Made by a program: the position numbers and the translations under genes
Shown: one piece after another, positions 55,205-64,000 of the stretch
Layout: every line of letters starts with the position of its first letter
How positions within the stretch are numbered: position 1 is the first letter of the stretch
The notes under the pieces: generated by a model
Told to the model about the DNA's origin: nothing
Database searches by the model: none
What the model saw: the letters and a program-made list of their open reading frames with translations, nothing else
NCBI RefSeq assembly: GCF_050624435.1
Contig: NC_134546.1
Location: forward strand, 10,687,001 to 10,751,000
Direction: 5' to 3'
Length of the DNA stretch: 64,000 nt
From: Tenrec ecaudatus
Lineage: Eukaryota; Chordata; Mammalia; Afrosoricida; Tenrecidae

Positions 55205-56010
55205 GAATTTTATTTCATTTTTTAAGTTGTATTGGTATATATTTCACATATGATACAATCCAATAGTTTAATCACATTGAGAAGAGTGTGTAATCATGAT
55301 CAATACATTTAAAATTTTTTTCTTCTTTCTGTACTCATTGTTGTTAGCTCCGCCTCCCCCCTTCCCCCACACACCTCTCCTGCCATACCCCATGAAATCA
55401 TTAATCCAGTTACTGTCTCTGTAGATTTACCTATCCTGGATTTCTATACAGAAAAAACAACAACAACAATAACAAAGTAAAACAAAGGGAAACTTGAAAA
55501 GAATCAGAAAATATAAAAAACTAGAACAAATTTAAAATGGTTCCAAAGAGAGATCAAATGATAAGATATTACCTTTTAACCTAACTGCCATTTTTGATTT
55601 CACAAAGCTCTCTGTGTGACAGGAAGCTATTTATATTCCTAAACTATGGTCAGAGGGGATTCACCAGGGGATTAACCCAAATGGATTTTGGGCTTCCACT
55701 GTCATCCATACCCTTCTGCAAACCGGGTGTTCACAGTTCAAGCTCTGATACCATTCCCTCCTTCAGATTTGGATTTTATTATTTATAATCCTTGGACCAC
55801 CCAGGCTGGTGTGCTTCTTCCATGTAGTCTTAGTTGAAGCCTCACTTAGATGGCTGCTTGTTTGAAGACAAGCATTGAAGGCACCGGATGCTATTCTTTC
55901 TGATAGCCGGGCACCATCTAGTTTCTTTGCCACCCTTTTAGATAGCATTCATATCTTCAGTGATCTCATCATGAAGGTGAGCATCAAGAACCAATTATTC
56001 TTAGATGGGG
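55205..56010 (-). repeat. L1M 3' UTR, antisense
   Basis: 'tgtattggtatatatttcacatatgatacaatccaatag' through 'gatggctgcttgtttgaagacaagc..gatagccgggcaccatctag' to 'tcatgaaggtgagcatc'. An uninterrupted copy across the region where the 46189 insertion hit a related L1, so it serves as the reference. Confidence 0.78.
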
Positions 56011-56116
56011 GCTAGAATTAAATGTAAATCCATATATCTATGATTAATATATGTCTCTGGTTTGCTTTAGAGACACCATTATCATTTTATGCACATTATA
56101 AATCATCTACTTGGGG

Positions 56117-56128
56117 CATAAGGTAATT
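56117..56128. repeat. L1 target duplication, left
   Basis: 'cataaggtaatt', identical to 56329-56340. Confidence 0.85.
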
Positions 56129-56328
56129 ATTTTTTAATTTATTTTTTATTAATAAATCTTTTTATTGGGGCTCATACAGCTCTTATCACAATCCATACAT
56201 ACATCAATTGAGCAAAACACCCTTATACATTCATTGCACTCGTCATTCTCAAAATCCGCTTTCCACTTGGGTTCCTGGAATCAGCTCGGTTTCCTTTTTT
56301 TTCCCTCCCCCTCCCTCCCCGCTCCCCC
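56129..56328 (-). repeat. 5'-truncated L1 with 12-bp TSD
   Basis: Antisense L1 3' end of about 200 bp ('aatctttttattggggctcatacagctcttatcacaatcc..') flanked by exact 'cataaggtaatt' copies. A textbook endonuclease-dependent L1 insertion. Confidence 0.92.
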
Positions 56329-56344
56329 CATAAGGTAATTCTAT

Positions 56345-56610
56345 TGATAGTGTTGTTAATTTAACCAATGGTATAGCATTTAAAATACTTTTGAAAAAAG
56401 GAAATCATACAAGTATAGGCTGGCTTCAGACCACAATGTATGAATTGTTCACTTGTACAGATTAAGCTTTTAAGTAAGTGGACACTATCTTCACAAACAA
56501 CGGGGACTGAAAATAGGGCAAAACTTTCGATAATACTCCTTTGCAATGGCAGACCCACACCGATCAGATCAATACACGGCATAAATGAGCAGAGGGCATT
56601 AAAACAGTGA
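56345..56610. other. unassigned non-coding stretch
   Basis: No gene or repeat recognised apart from the duplicated target sequence at its left edge. Confidence 0.4.
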
Positions 56611-56616
56611 GTACAG

Positions 56617-57780
56617 TGATGCCTGCTTGTCTAACCCAGTTCATCCAAATTCACGCTCAGTCACCGAAAAGTTCGAGAACTGAACCTGTTTTTCCCATTA
56701 TGGAAAACCAAATAATTGGTTCGGAGGCCCCAAATTACACTTACAAATTCCTTTTTTTCCGGGACTGTAGCCCACAGGCAACAAACAGGCCTAGGTTGTG
56801 AAAATGCCCCCAGAAATAGCTAAACACCACAAATACCGTACATTAAATATCAAACACTACACAGTAAATAAAATCAACCTATTTTGCATTCTGTCTCGTA
56901 TAAAAACCTGCGGGTTTTCAGAACGGTACACTCCCATGGGCTCCACTTTAAAATCCCCGCTGGCATCCCAGCGCTACACCGGAAGGAACCTGTGTTCCCC
57001 AGGCGTGGGGTCTGGCAGGGCCCTTCCTCTTCAGGAATGAAGGCCCTACTACTGGGCTTCTTAGCGTTTTTTGTTGTTGTTTTTCAAAAAAAGTCTGGTT
57101 TTGTGGAAGTTGAACACTTGCTGGGGAATGAAACCTCACCCTCCACTTAGGGAGCAAATTGCTCCCAAATGGATCGGCTCCATCTTTCTGTGCACTAGCT
57201 CCTTCCCCAAGCCTCGCTGCGCCTGTGGACCTGTTCTCCTTTGGAATGATTTAAACCAGCCGGGCTGCCTCTGAGCACTTCGGGCTGTCCCAGCTACATT
57301 GTCATGAAATCGCCATGGAGACGCTCAGATAGCTCCCACCTCTCACGGTCTCGGGTACAAACGGCCATCGAGTTGTTTCTGATGGATCCAAATGAACAGT
57401 AACTGTTCAACCTCTTCCCTGTCTGGGCTGTTTGTTTCGTGGTTAATGATTTCACACCTTTTTTTGGCTACGTTTGTCGCTTTAATCACTGTCCCCCCGA
57501 CTCCACCCACCCCCCCCCCCAAATGTTGATAATTTCGACTTAGCCATGTTGTCTTCAGTCGCCAAAACAGACAAGCTGATTCCAATTTCGCAATGATTTC
57601 TTTCTTTACCTCTGTCGTGGTTCTCACCATTTGGGTCTTGACTCCATTACTCGTATCAATAACTTTCTTTGGCGCCATGGTTACATATTTTATGCAAAGT
57701 GCAAAAAAAAAAAAGCCCAATGATGAATGTTTTAACACACTAACACAAGCCCTCTATGTTGTCTGAGCCCGACCGGCGCT
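56617..57780 (-). pseudogene. Tigger (pogo-like) DNA transposon remnant
   Basis: The minus frame beginning at 57677 reads 'MAPKKVIDTSNGVKTQMVRT', then 'TTEVKKEIIAKLESACL', the N-terminal psq/HTH DNA-binding region of Tigger/Jerky-type transposases. After a damaged stretch it reads 'KRCEIINHETNSPDREEVEQ' and 'LLFIWIHQKQL' (about 57430-57370), the block between the two DNA-binding domains. The left part (56617-56750) has a Tigger-like terminal sequence, 'gttcgagaactgaacctgtttttcccattatgg'. The DDE catalytic domain is missing. Frame damage includes a poly-C/Gly insertion near 57520. Boundaries are approximate. Confidence 0.75.
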
Positions 57781-57784
57781 CAGA

Positions 57785-58295
57785 CTGAAGCGTCAGGCTT
57801 TGTGTCTGCAGCGAAATGCCACACGTGACTCACTCTGGCCCTGCACAGGTTTTTTATGAGTCTGATTTTCAGTCCAACTATTGAGCAAAGTTTTGAATAC
57901 CGAGAATGTTTTCCCAAACATTGCTGTTGGAGTAGTGGAAAGTTTGAGCTTAGAGTCATTTAATAACCGGGGTGGGGGGGGTGGTCACTGAACATGGTAG
58001 CAGCTCCGGGCCTCCGTTCATGTGTGCCCTCAAGGCAAGAGAGGTGAACCAAAGTCCAAAGACCGCCAGTTCTAGACCCTAGTCACCTGCTTCTTCTCAC
58101 ACTAGAGAGCTTCAGCTGTACGGCCAAGGGCTACAGGTGAATTGGAGGTCAAGTCCAGTTAGTTCACTTAGTGTGGCCTATGATGGAGGTTGAGCATCTC
58201 CAAAGAACAGAGTCTAAGTCCCAGTAGTCTAAAAGCACATGGCCTAAGTCACCAAGAGCTGGAATGAAAGTTTGTCATAAGTGTCCAATTGGAAA
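57785..58295. other. unassigned non-coding stretch
   Basis: No gene or named repeat recognised. G-rich run at 57968-57982. Confidence 0.4.
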
Positions 58296-58299
58296 CATT

Positions 58300-58480
58300 C
58301 TCTCACTGCCCTTGAGTCAATGCTGACTCACAGTGACCCCCTGGTGGCTTTCTGAGACCTGTAACTGTTTATGGGAATAGAAAACCTAGTCTTTTCCCCC
58401 TCAGAACTTCTGGTGGTTTCAAACTACCAACCCTGGGGGATTGCAGCCCAACGCATAACCACTACACCACAGGGATCTTA
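58300..58480 (-). repeat. AfroSINE, long subtype
   Basis: 'cactgcccttgagtcaatgctgactcacagtgacccc' to 'cgcataaccactacaccacaggga'. Confidence 0.85.
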
Positions 58481-58484
58481 ATTA

Positions 58485-58645
58485 GAAACATAGTACCAGA
58501 CACATCCCCACCCTTGGGTTTTATAGAAATATTGTTAAGCACTTTCCCCCCATGGGAAATGGCTCCTCCTCATTTTCCTACCAAGAGAAGTGCAATCTCC
58601 TTCCCGGAGACAAACATGGCCTCCTCTGCCCTCATCTTGACTTGA
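58485..58645. other. unassigned non-coding stretch
   Basis: No feature recognised. Confidence 0.4.
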
Positions 58646-58649
58646 ATGT

Positions 58650-59398
58650 CAAGTCAGGGTCACTTACCCCTCTGTCAGGCATGTGTGCTCATCAGAGGTG
58701 ACCTTCGCACAATTTGGTAGGGCAGTAACTGAATGGCCTCCTCTCACAGAATATTTCACGAGTGGGATCGAGATCCTGAAGCATTTCTTGCAAGAACTGC
58801 AACAAGAGATGATGTATGACCTTCCTAGTCATGATCCTGAAGATAGAGCACCAAGTCCTGGTACCAAGAGGTGGAAGTCATTCAGGCAAAACAAAGCAGA
58901 CCGATCAAGTACAGAGGTCATGGCCACAGGGCTCGAGGACCTTCAAGGCATTTTGCACGTTGACCTTCTGGAGGGCCAAAGAATGATAACATCTACTTAT
59001 TAGAAGAGAGCTTTGAGAAAGTTAGTCGGAGCTTCAGCAGAAAACACCCAGGACGACTTCACTTGGGTTCCTCTCCACCACTTTCATCGTCGGACCAGGC
59101 AATCGTTCTTGAGTCTGACAAGAAGGCGGTACACATCCACCTCACAGCCCCGATTTGGCCCTCTCCTTCTTTTTGTTTCCTAATCTCAAAAAATATTTTT
59201 CTTCACTTAATTATGTAAAACAACACACACACATTGCACAGACATGGTTAAATTCTTTAATGATGGACTAAACGGCTGGTATCATCACTAACGAAAGTGT
59301 CGACCTTGATGGAGTTTATGTTAAGAAACAGAGTTTATATTTTCCATTTTTACCTTTTAATTCCACTTTCCACAAACTTTTTGGTATCCCTTTGTGGG
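58650..59398 (+). pseudogene. mariner transposase remnant
   Basis: Catalytic-core mariner transposase, broken. In the 58683-59003 frame the segment 'MATGLEDLQGILHVDLLEGQ' is followed by 'RMITSTYYEE' across a stop. This is the mariner block following the second catalytic aspartate. Further on, 'ILESDKKAVHIHLTAPIWPS'-like sequence is a scrambled version of the block before the third aspartate. The element ends with 'ttttaattccactttccacaaactttttgg' (about 59357-59386), the mariner right terminus. Stops at several positions and a missing N-terminus rule out activity. A SPIN copy lies 30 bp downstream. Confidence 0.75.
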
Positions 59399-59425
59399 GT
59401 TCTAGGACTTCGGCATCGTCGAAGA

Positions 59426-59783
59426 CAGCGGTTCTCAACCTGTGCGTTGTGACCCCTTTGGGGGTCGAAAGACCCTTTCACAGGGGTCACCTAAGACTAC
59501 CAGAAAACACATAAATATTTCACAATATATAATTACTTTTTTGTGTGTGATTAATTTTTGTGATTAATTGTTTTGTGATTAATCGCTATGCTTTAATTAT
59601 GTTTAATTATGTTCAATTTGTAACAATGCAAATAAATCCTGCATATCAGATATTTATATTATGATTCATAACACAAGCAAAATTAGTTATGAAGTAGCAA
59701 CAAGAATAATTTTATGGTTGGGTCACCACAACATGAGGAACTGTATGAAAGGGTCGCGGCATGAGGAAGGTTGAGAACCAGTG
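59426..59783. mobile_element. SPIN-type hAT transposon, non-autonomous
   Basis: This 358-bp element begins 'cagcggttctcaacctgtgcgttgtgacccc' and ends 'ggcatgaggaaggttgagaaccagtg'. Flanks are gtcgaaga (59418-59425) and atctaaga (59784-59791), matching at 6 of 8 positions. Internal 'gcatatcagatatttatattatgattcataac' and 'aatgatggttgggtcaccacaacatgagg'-type blocks are the standard SPIN interior. Longer than the 26275 copy, which lacks the middle. No transposase. Confidence 0.92.
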
Positions 59784-59791
59784 ATCTAAGA

Positions 59792-60550
59792 TAAAACTTG
59801 CCACCGTTGGATTCCTTCCTTACCTGAGCCCAGTCTTTAGAACAAGTCATCAAATTATACAATGTAGAAAATGATTTAAAATATCTCCCCCCCTCTAAAA
59901 TTCACTCATTAATTAATTTCCTATACGTCTAGCTCTTAAGCTCAGAGCTGATTTCAGCATTAAATAAGGAGGTATACCAAGCTGAAGATGTTCATTATTA
60001 GGTGTCAGTCTCAACGCCATACACCAACATGATTCTGCGCACTTGGGGAAGAAGGACGTCCTGGTTAAGTCGGAAATAAAAGTGCAGATAACTTCTGGGA
60101 GACCTCACTCTAAGCAGCTTTATAGGAAAACCATTTCATGAGGAAGTCAGACCGCCTTTGTTCAGTTTCCTGGATTCCACATTCACTGAGTCGAGCGAGT
60201 CCTGATCACTGGGACCCAGTTTATTCCATGGCTCTGGGTTGTTCTGACATCTGGTCCCAGCTGACATCTGGATTGCGCCATGCCGGTGCATGACCCGACG
60301 TGCAGCTCCAGGACCGCCCGCTCACACACATACCAAGAGGTGTATTCCCCTCGGGTGCTTCCTGGCCTGACCAGGGATCTAGCTGAGTGTGTTTTCAGCT
60401 ATGGCCTCCACTCGGAAGGCGAGAATACATTTGACTGACCCAGAAGGCAGGACTCTCTGGCGATTTAAAAATAAAATATCATTAAGGTATATAAGTTCTA
60501 AAACCAGTGATGGAGGAATATTCTGAAGTCATTGGATCCCTTTGTTCAAG
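59792..60550. other. unassigned non-coding stretch
   Basis: No gene or repeat recognised. GC-rich patch at 60270-60330. Confidence 0.4.
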
Positions 60551-60551
60551 G

Positions 60552-60768
60552 CAGGAGCCCTGGTGGCGGTGGCGTAGGGGGTTATGCGTTAGGCTGCTGC
60601 ACACAGGCTCGGCAGTTTGAAACCACCAGCTGCTCCGTGGGACACAGAGGAGACGTTCTGCTCCTGTAAAGAGTTCCAGTCTCAGAAACCCCCAGGGGCA
60701 GCTCGACCCTGTCCCATGGGGTTGCTGTGAGCCGCCATTGACTTGGTGGCAGTGAGAATGTTTGGGTT
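60552..60768 (+). repeat. AfroSINE, long subtype, complete
   Basis: 'aggagccctggtggcggtggcgtagggggttatgcgttaggctgctg' through 'aaagagttccagtctcagaaacccccaggggcagctcgaccctgtcccatgggg' to 'gacttggtggcagtg'. One of the most complete sense copies. Its head has a duplicated 'ggtggc'. Confidence 0.92.
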
Positions 60769-60769
60769 C

Positions 60770-61598
60770 TGTGCAAGTCCACCCTGGGACCATCCCAGAC
60801 CCCAACTTATACATCTTCTTCTGCCTCTTGGTTCTCCCAGTGTTGTACTGTCTCATAGACCATTCAGAGCACACCGCCCACACCTGCTGAATCCGACCCC
60901 TTTCTCTCCTTTGACTGTCCCGGGTCAACTACTCACAGCAGTGAGGTGGTAGCAGATAAAAGGGCCCGTGGAGAAAGCAGTTGGCCTCACCCTTCACTTC
61001 ATAGCTTTTCTTTTACCTACTCACTCCCGTACGCTAAACTTCAAAGTGGATCTTCCCAGATTCACATGAAAACCCCAACAGAACTCCAGCCCAGTCAAAC
61101 GCCTCAGCACAGAGTCCCGAGGCTTAGAGTTTTACAGGCAGGATTTAATATTAGAATTCCGCAACTCAGAATTCGCCATTCAGTGGACTCCTCACGTGTA
61201 TCCGAGCAGCATGCGCCACATAGGGGTTTTCAATGGCTGCTGGTTCCGAGGTACATCCCCAGCTCTTTCCCCAAGGCACCTCTCGGCGGACTTCGCTTCC
61301 AGTCTTTGGGTTAGCCGCCGAGTACATGAACTGTTTGCACCATTCAGGCACTCTAATTCAGTAGATAGGCCCAAATCAATACCTTTTGGGATTGCTCTTC
61401 ATAAATACACCAGTGTCAGGCAAACATGCACTGGCATGTACGTGCACACACACCACATTGGACAGAACTAAACTAAAAATTGATCACTAATGTGAAAGCA
61501 CTTTCCAAAAGGCATATCAATATCATGATTGTGCTCATTAATATCATTAGACTATTTTTAGGTTAGCCTCACCCTCGGTATTAAATCATAGGCCAACA
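60770..61598. other. unassigned non-coding stretch
   Basis: No gene recognised. The 122-codon frame at 60946-61314 has no known similarity. Confidence 0.4.
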
Positions 61599-61599
61599 G

Positions 61600-61785
61600 A
61601 GTTAAACAGTTAAGAGCTCAGGTTCTGGAGCCAGGCTGCCTAGATTCAAATCCAGCTCTCCTACATAATCTAGTGGCCTTACTGCTTCGTGCCTCAATGT
61701 TCTCATCTCTAAAATGGAAACATTATAGGGCTTTCCTTCGAGGGTTGCTTGGAGGATTGAAATGAGTTGATAAGATTTGAACAGA
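61600..61785 (+). repeat. MIR SINE, well preserved
   Basis: 'ttaagagctcaggttctggagccaggctgcctagattcaaatccagctctcc' through 'catctctaaaatggaaacattatagggc..gaaatgagttgataagatt' follows MIR order from head to core. Confidence 0.88.
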
Positions 61786-61982
61786 CAGAGCTCCATTGTC
61801 CGAGGTCTCCAACAAGGCAGGACTGGCTGTCCTGCTACAGGGAGTTTAGTCAGTGCACTCAGCTCTCCTGGAGCCTTTCCGTCTACAAAGAGCTGCCTAC
61901 CCCAGGCCACACCCTTCTGGGGGCAGCCCACATCAGTGACTGAGCCCACAGTAGTGGAGGTACAAAATCGAAAACCAAAGCA

Positions 61983-62072
61983 AAGGAAATGCTCACTACC
62001 ATTGAGTCAATTCTGACATACAGTCATCGGACAGGGCAGAGTAGAACTTCCCTGAGTGGTTTCCACGGGAGG
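61983..62072 (-). repeat. AfroSINE A (outermost), 3' part
   Basis: 'aaatgctcactaccattgagtcaattctgacatacagtc..agtagaacttccctgagtgg'. Its tRNA-like head resumes at 62601. Confidence 0.78.
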
Positions 62073-62186
62073 GAGTCTTGGTGGCCCTGTGGGTAAAGTG
62101 TCTGATTGCTAACCGCAAGGTTGGTGGTTCAAACCACCCGCCATCCTGAAGAGAAAGATGAGGTTATCTGCTTCCATAAAGACTTC
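62073..62186 (+). repeat. AfroSINE B, head part
   Basis: 'agtcttggtggccctgtgggtaaagtg..gattgctaaccgcaaggttggtggttcaaaccacccgcc' to 'cttccataaagacttcac'. Inserted in A and itself interrupted by C and D. Confidence 0.82.
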
Positions 62187-62395
62187 ACAAAAAACACAAA
62201 CAAACCCACTGCCATTGAGTTGATGCCAATTCACAGTGACCCTATAAGACAAGGTAGAACTGCCTCTTTTGAGTTTCCAAGACTGTAACTGTTTATGGGA
62301 GTAGAAAGTCCAGTCTTTCTCCTGGGAAGTGGCTGGTGATTTTGAAATGCTGACCTTGCAGATTGCAGCTCAAGTGTAACCATAAGGACTTCTAA
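62187..62395 (-). repeat. AfroSINE C
   Basis: 'acaaacccactgccattgagttgatgccaattcacagtgaccctataagac' to 'gcagctcaagtgtaaccataaggac'. A complete antisense copy inserted in B. Confidence 0.88.
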
Positions 62396-62543
62396 AAACT
62401 CGCTGCCACTGAGTCAGTGCTGAGTGTAACTGTTTACAGGAGTGAAAAGCCCAGTCTTCCTCCCAAGGAGCTGCTGGTGGTGTTGAACTGCTAACCATGA
62501 GGCTCGCAGCCCAACGTGTATCCATGAAACCACCAGGGCTCCT
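62396..62543 (-). repeat. AfroSINE D
   Basis: 'aaaaactcgctgccactgagtcagtgctgagtgtaactgtttacagg' to 'tatccatgaaaccaccagggctcc'. Antisense with an internal deletion, abutting C. Confidence 0.85.
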
Positions 62544-62600
62544 ATGAAGACTTGCAGCCTTGGAACGTGTCGACTTGATGGCATTGGGTTTGGGAATCAG
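62544..62600 (+). repeat. AfroSINE B, 3' part
   Basis: 'gaagacttgcagccttggaacgtgtcgacttgatggcattgggtttgg' completes the SINE interrupted at 62186. 'gaagact' resembles 'aaagact' on the other side. Confidence 0.78.
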
Positions 62601-62716
62601 ATTTTATAAAAGCAGACTGCCCTATCTTTCTTTTCTGGCGTCTCCAGTGGGTTCAAACCACCGAGCTTTTGCTCAGCAGCTAAACATTTCATCACTGAGC
62701 CAGCAGGACTCCTACG
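62601..62716 (-). repeat. AfroSINE A, head part
   Basis: 'ctgccctatctttcttttctggcg..gtgggttcaaaccaccgagcttttgctcagcagctaaac..tcactgagccagcaggactcc' completes the outermost antisense SINE. Confidence 0.75.
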
Positions 62717-62984
62717 ATGCGAAAGATTCTACCATTTCCCCCTGACGCAGGTGGGACACCACCACAGGAGGATCCAGGTTACACCACCACTCTGACAGCT
62801 TCCTCTCTCTCCCCTTCAAAAGTGGCAACTCCTGATAAGGATTTCACACCCCAAATTCTCTCAGAACTGCATTACAATGTATTGAAGATACTGCTGCTCT
62901 GCATCAGTCTCAGTGCAGAGACCCCCAACTGCAAGAGGATTTGCTATGTATTCAGAGCCAGGCCTGGCACAGAAACCCCCGAAC

Positions 62985-63160
62985 CCAAACTCGCTGCAAC
63001 CGAATCCACTCAGACTCATCCTCCAGGACAGCCTGGAAGTGTCCCTGTGGGGTTTATAGCTCTTCACAGGAGTCGAAAGCCTCACGTGTCTCCCACAGAA
63101 CACAGAACAGCTGGCAATTTTGAACTGCTAACATAACCACTAAATCCCCAGGGCTCCTGC
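62985..63160 (-). repeat. AfroSINE
   Basis: 'ccaaactcgctgcaaccgaatccactcagactcatcctccaggacagcc' to 'ataaccactaaatccccagggctcc'. Confidence 0.83.
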
Positions 63161-63164
63161 CCTG

Positions 63165-63735
63165 TCACACAGTGAACACTATGTAAGCGTTTATTAAATA
63201 AAACTAAATAAGCAGTCTGGAAACCTAGCCTCTTCGCTGCTCATCCCTCTCAGAGCGCATGTCGTAGCTACTATTTAATGCCAGGTTAACCAGAGGAGGA
63301 GAAATCATACTGCTAATAGAGTTACTACCGTGATATGCTTGTGCTTGGTTTTTGGTGATCTTTTTTTTTTCAATATTATCTTGACTTTACTAATTCAATT
63401 TTTCATCATTGACAAAAGTGTGCAGCTGACCTTTTGAATGTAGATTAAACAACTTGGCCAAATATCTGACATGAATTTATATATAATCTACACACTGGCT
63501 AGGATCAACTCTTCTCGGCAGTGGGAAACCATATCAATGCAGGTCTTACACGCCAACCCCAAAGAATAGTGTTTGAAGATGGTGTCATGTGAGGTTACTG
63601 AGAAGAACACACCCTCGGGACTATAGAGCCCTCAGGAGCTAGGAGATGATATTTCATTTGCATTTCACTTGCAGATTGGTGGTTCTGGGTCTGTAATAAT
63701 AGGGAACTGGATTTGACCTTGTCCCTGGTTTCTAA
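63165..63735. other. unassigned non-coding stretch
   Basis: AT-rich with a T10 run at 63361. No gene or repeat recognised. Confidence 0.4.
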
Positions 63736-63739
63736 AAGC

Positions 63740-64000
63740 ATTGTTGTAGTCAGGTGCCACTGAGCCAGTTCCAGCTCGGAGTGACCCTGTGTGCAGTCGA
63801 AGGAAACACTACTCTGTGCTTCACCACCTCTCCGTGTCCTAATCCACTACTGCAGCCACTGTGCCAATCCATTGCCTTGAGGACCTTTCTCTTGTTCACC
63901 GACCCTCTGCTTTTCCAAGCAGTGCATTCTTCTCTAGGGATTGACCTCTCCTTTAGTGAAATGAAATTACTTTGCATGGTTCTTCTATCCATTCACTTTC
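63740..64000 (-). pseudogene. BovB (RTE) LINE 3' end, runs off the window
   Basis: 'tgtagtcaggtgccactgagccagttccagctcggagtgaccctg' and 'tgctgcagccactgtgcc'-like blocks correspond to the complement of the BovB 3' end, as at 39515-39690. The C-terminal 'RRDQSL' region lies near 63940. The element continues beyond the window edge. Confidence 0.78.

Noticed and set aside
57343..57738. Functional DNA-binding domain gene derived from Tigger
   Set aside because: The frame is shifted relative to the transposase between the N-terminal and middle blocks and lacks the catalytic domain, so it is a decayed copy rather than a domesticated gene.

Overview
The window is mammalian nuclear DNA with no intact host gene visible. 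It is filled with interspersed repeats at many stages of decay. The repeat mix points to an afrotherian and most likely a tenrec (Echinops telfairi or a close relative). (i) Dozens of tRNA-derived SINEs end in a 'cgctatgagtcggaat'-like motif typical of AfroSINEs. (ii) Several fragments are RTE/BovB LINEs with recognisable reverse-transcriptase blocks. (iii) Two copies of a hAT element start with 'cagcggttctcaacc' or 'cagtggttctcaatc' and match the SPIN ('space invader') family; among afrotherians I know this family from tenrecs. (iv) L1 elements recur with a distinctive 3' UTR that contains the 'agccgggcaccatc' block. No bacterial signals, CRISPR arrays, rRNA genes or true tRNA genes are present.

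Layout. 0-12 kb: mariner remnants, a few SINEs, L1 and L2 3' ends, MIR, and long unassigned stretches. 12.4-14.3 kb: an L1 that keeps its 5' UTR, the start of ORF1 and the 3' UTR but lacks nearly all coding sequence between. 14.3-24 kb: a dense SINE, BovB and LTR region with three solo LTRs, two of them with exact 5-bp target duplications. 24-39 kb: sparser, with MIR, decayed L1M, a SPIN copy, a mariner and MaLR-like LTR remnants. 39.5-44.6 kb: a decayed BovB split by a later L1 and by an LTR; the L1 itself carries an LTR, and a processed TIMM17A pseudogene sits in its A-tail. 45.3-48.2 kb: a SINE split by an L1, which is in turn split by a 1.8-kb insertion made of two LTRs in opposite orientation. 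48-64 kb: SINEs, BovB fragments, a mariner holding two nested L1s, an L1 with a 12-bp target duplication, a Tigger remnant, a second mariner, a second SPIN, and a four-deep SINE nest.

The only host gene-derived sequence recognised is the TIMM17A retrocopy, on the minus strand at about 40.3-41.3 kb. It is intronless, frameshifted and ends in a poly(A) tail. The window is best read as intergenic or deep-intronic DNA. Nothing here is a cooperating gene system. The functional logic is one of mobilisation: AfroSINE 3' ends resemble the BovB 3' end, and the TIMM17A copy carries a poly(A) tail and target duplication typical of L1-mediated retroposition.

Family names come from recognition, not from a repeat-library search. 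Most boundaries are good to about 10-20 bp, except where a target duplication fixes them. The most noteworthy object is the palindromic LTR-internal-LTR insertion at 46189-47995.
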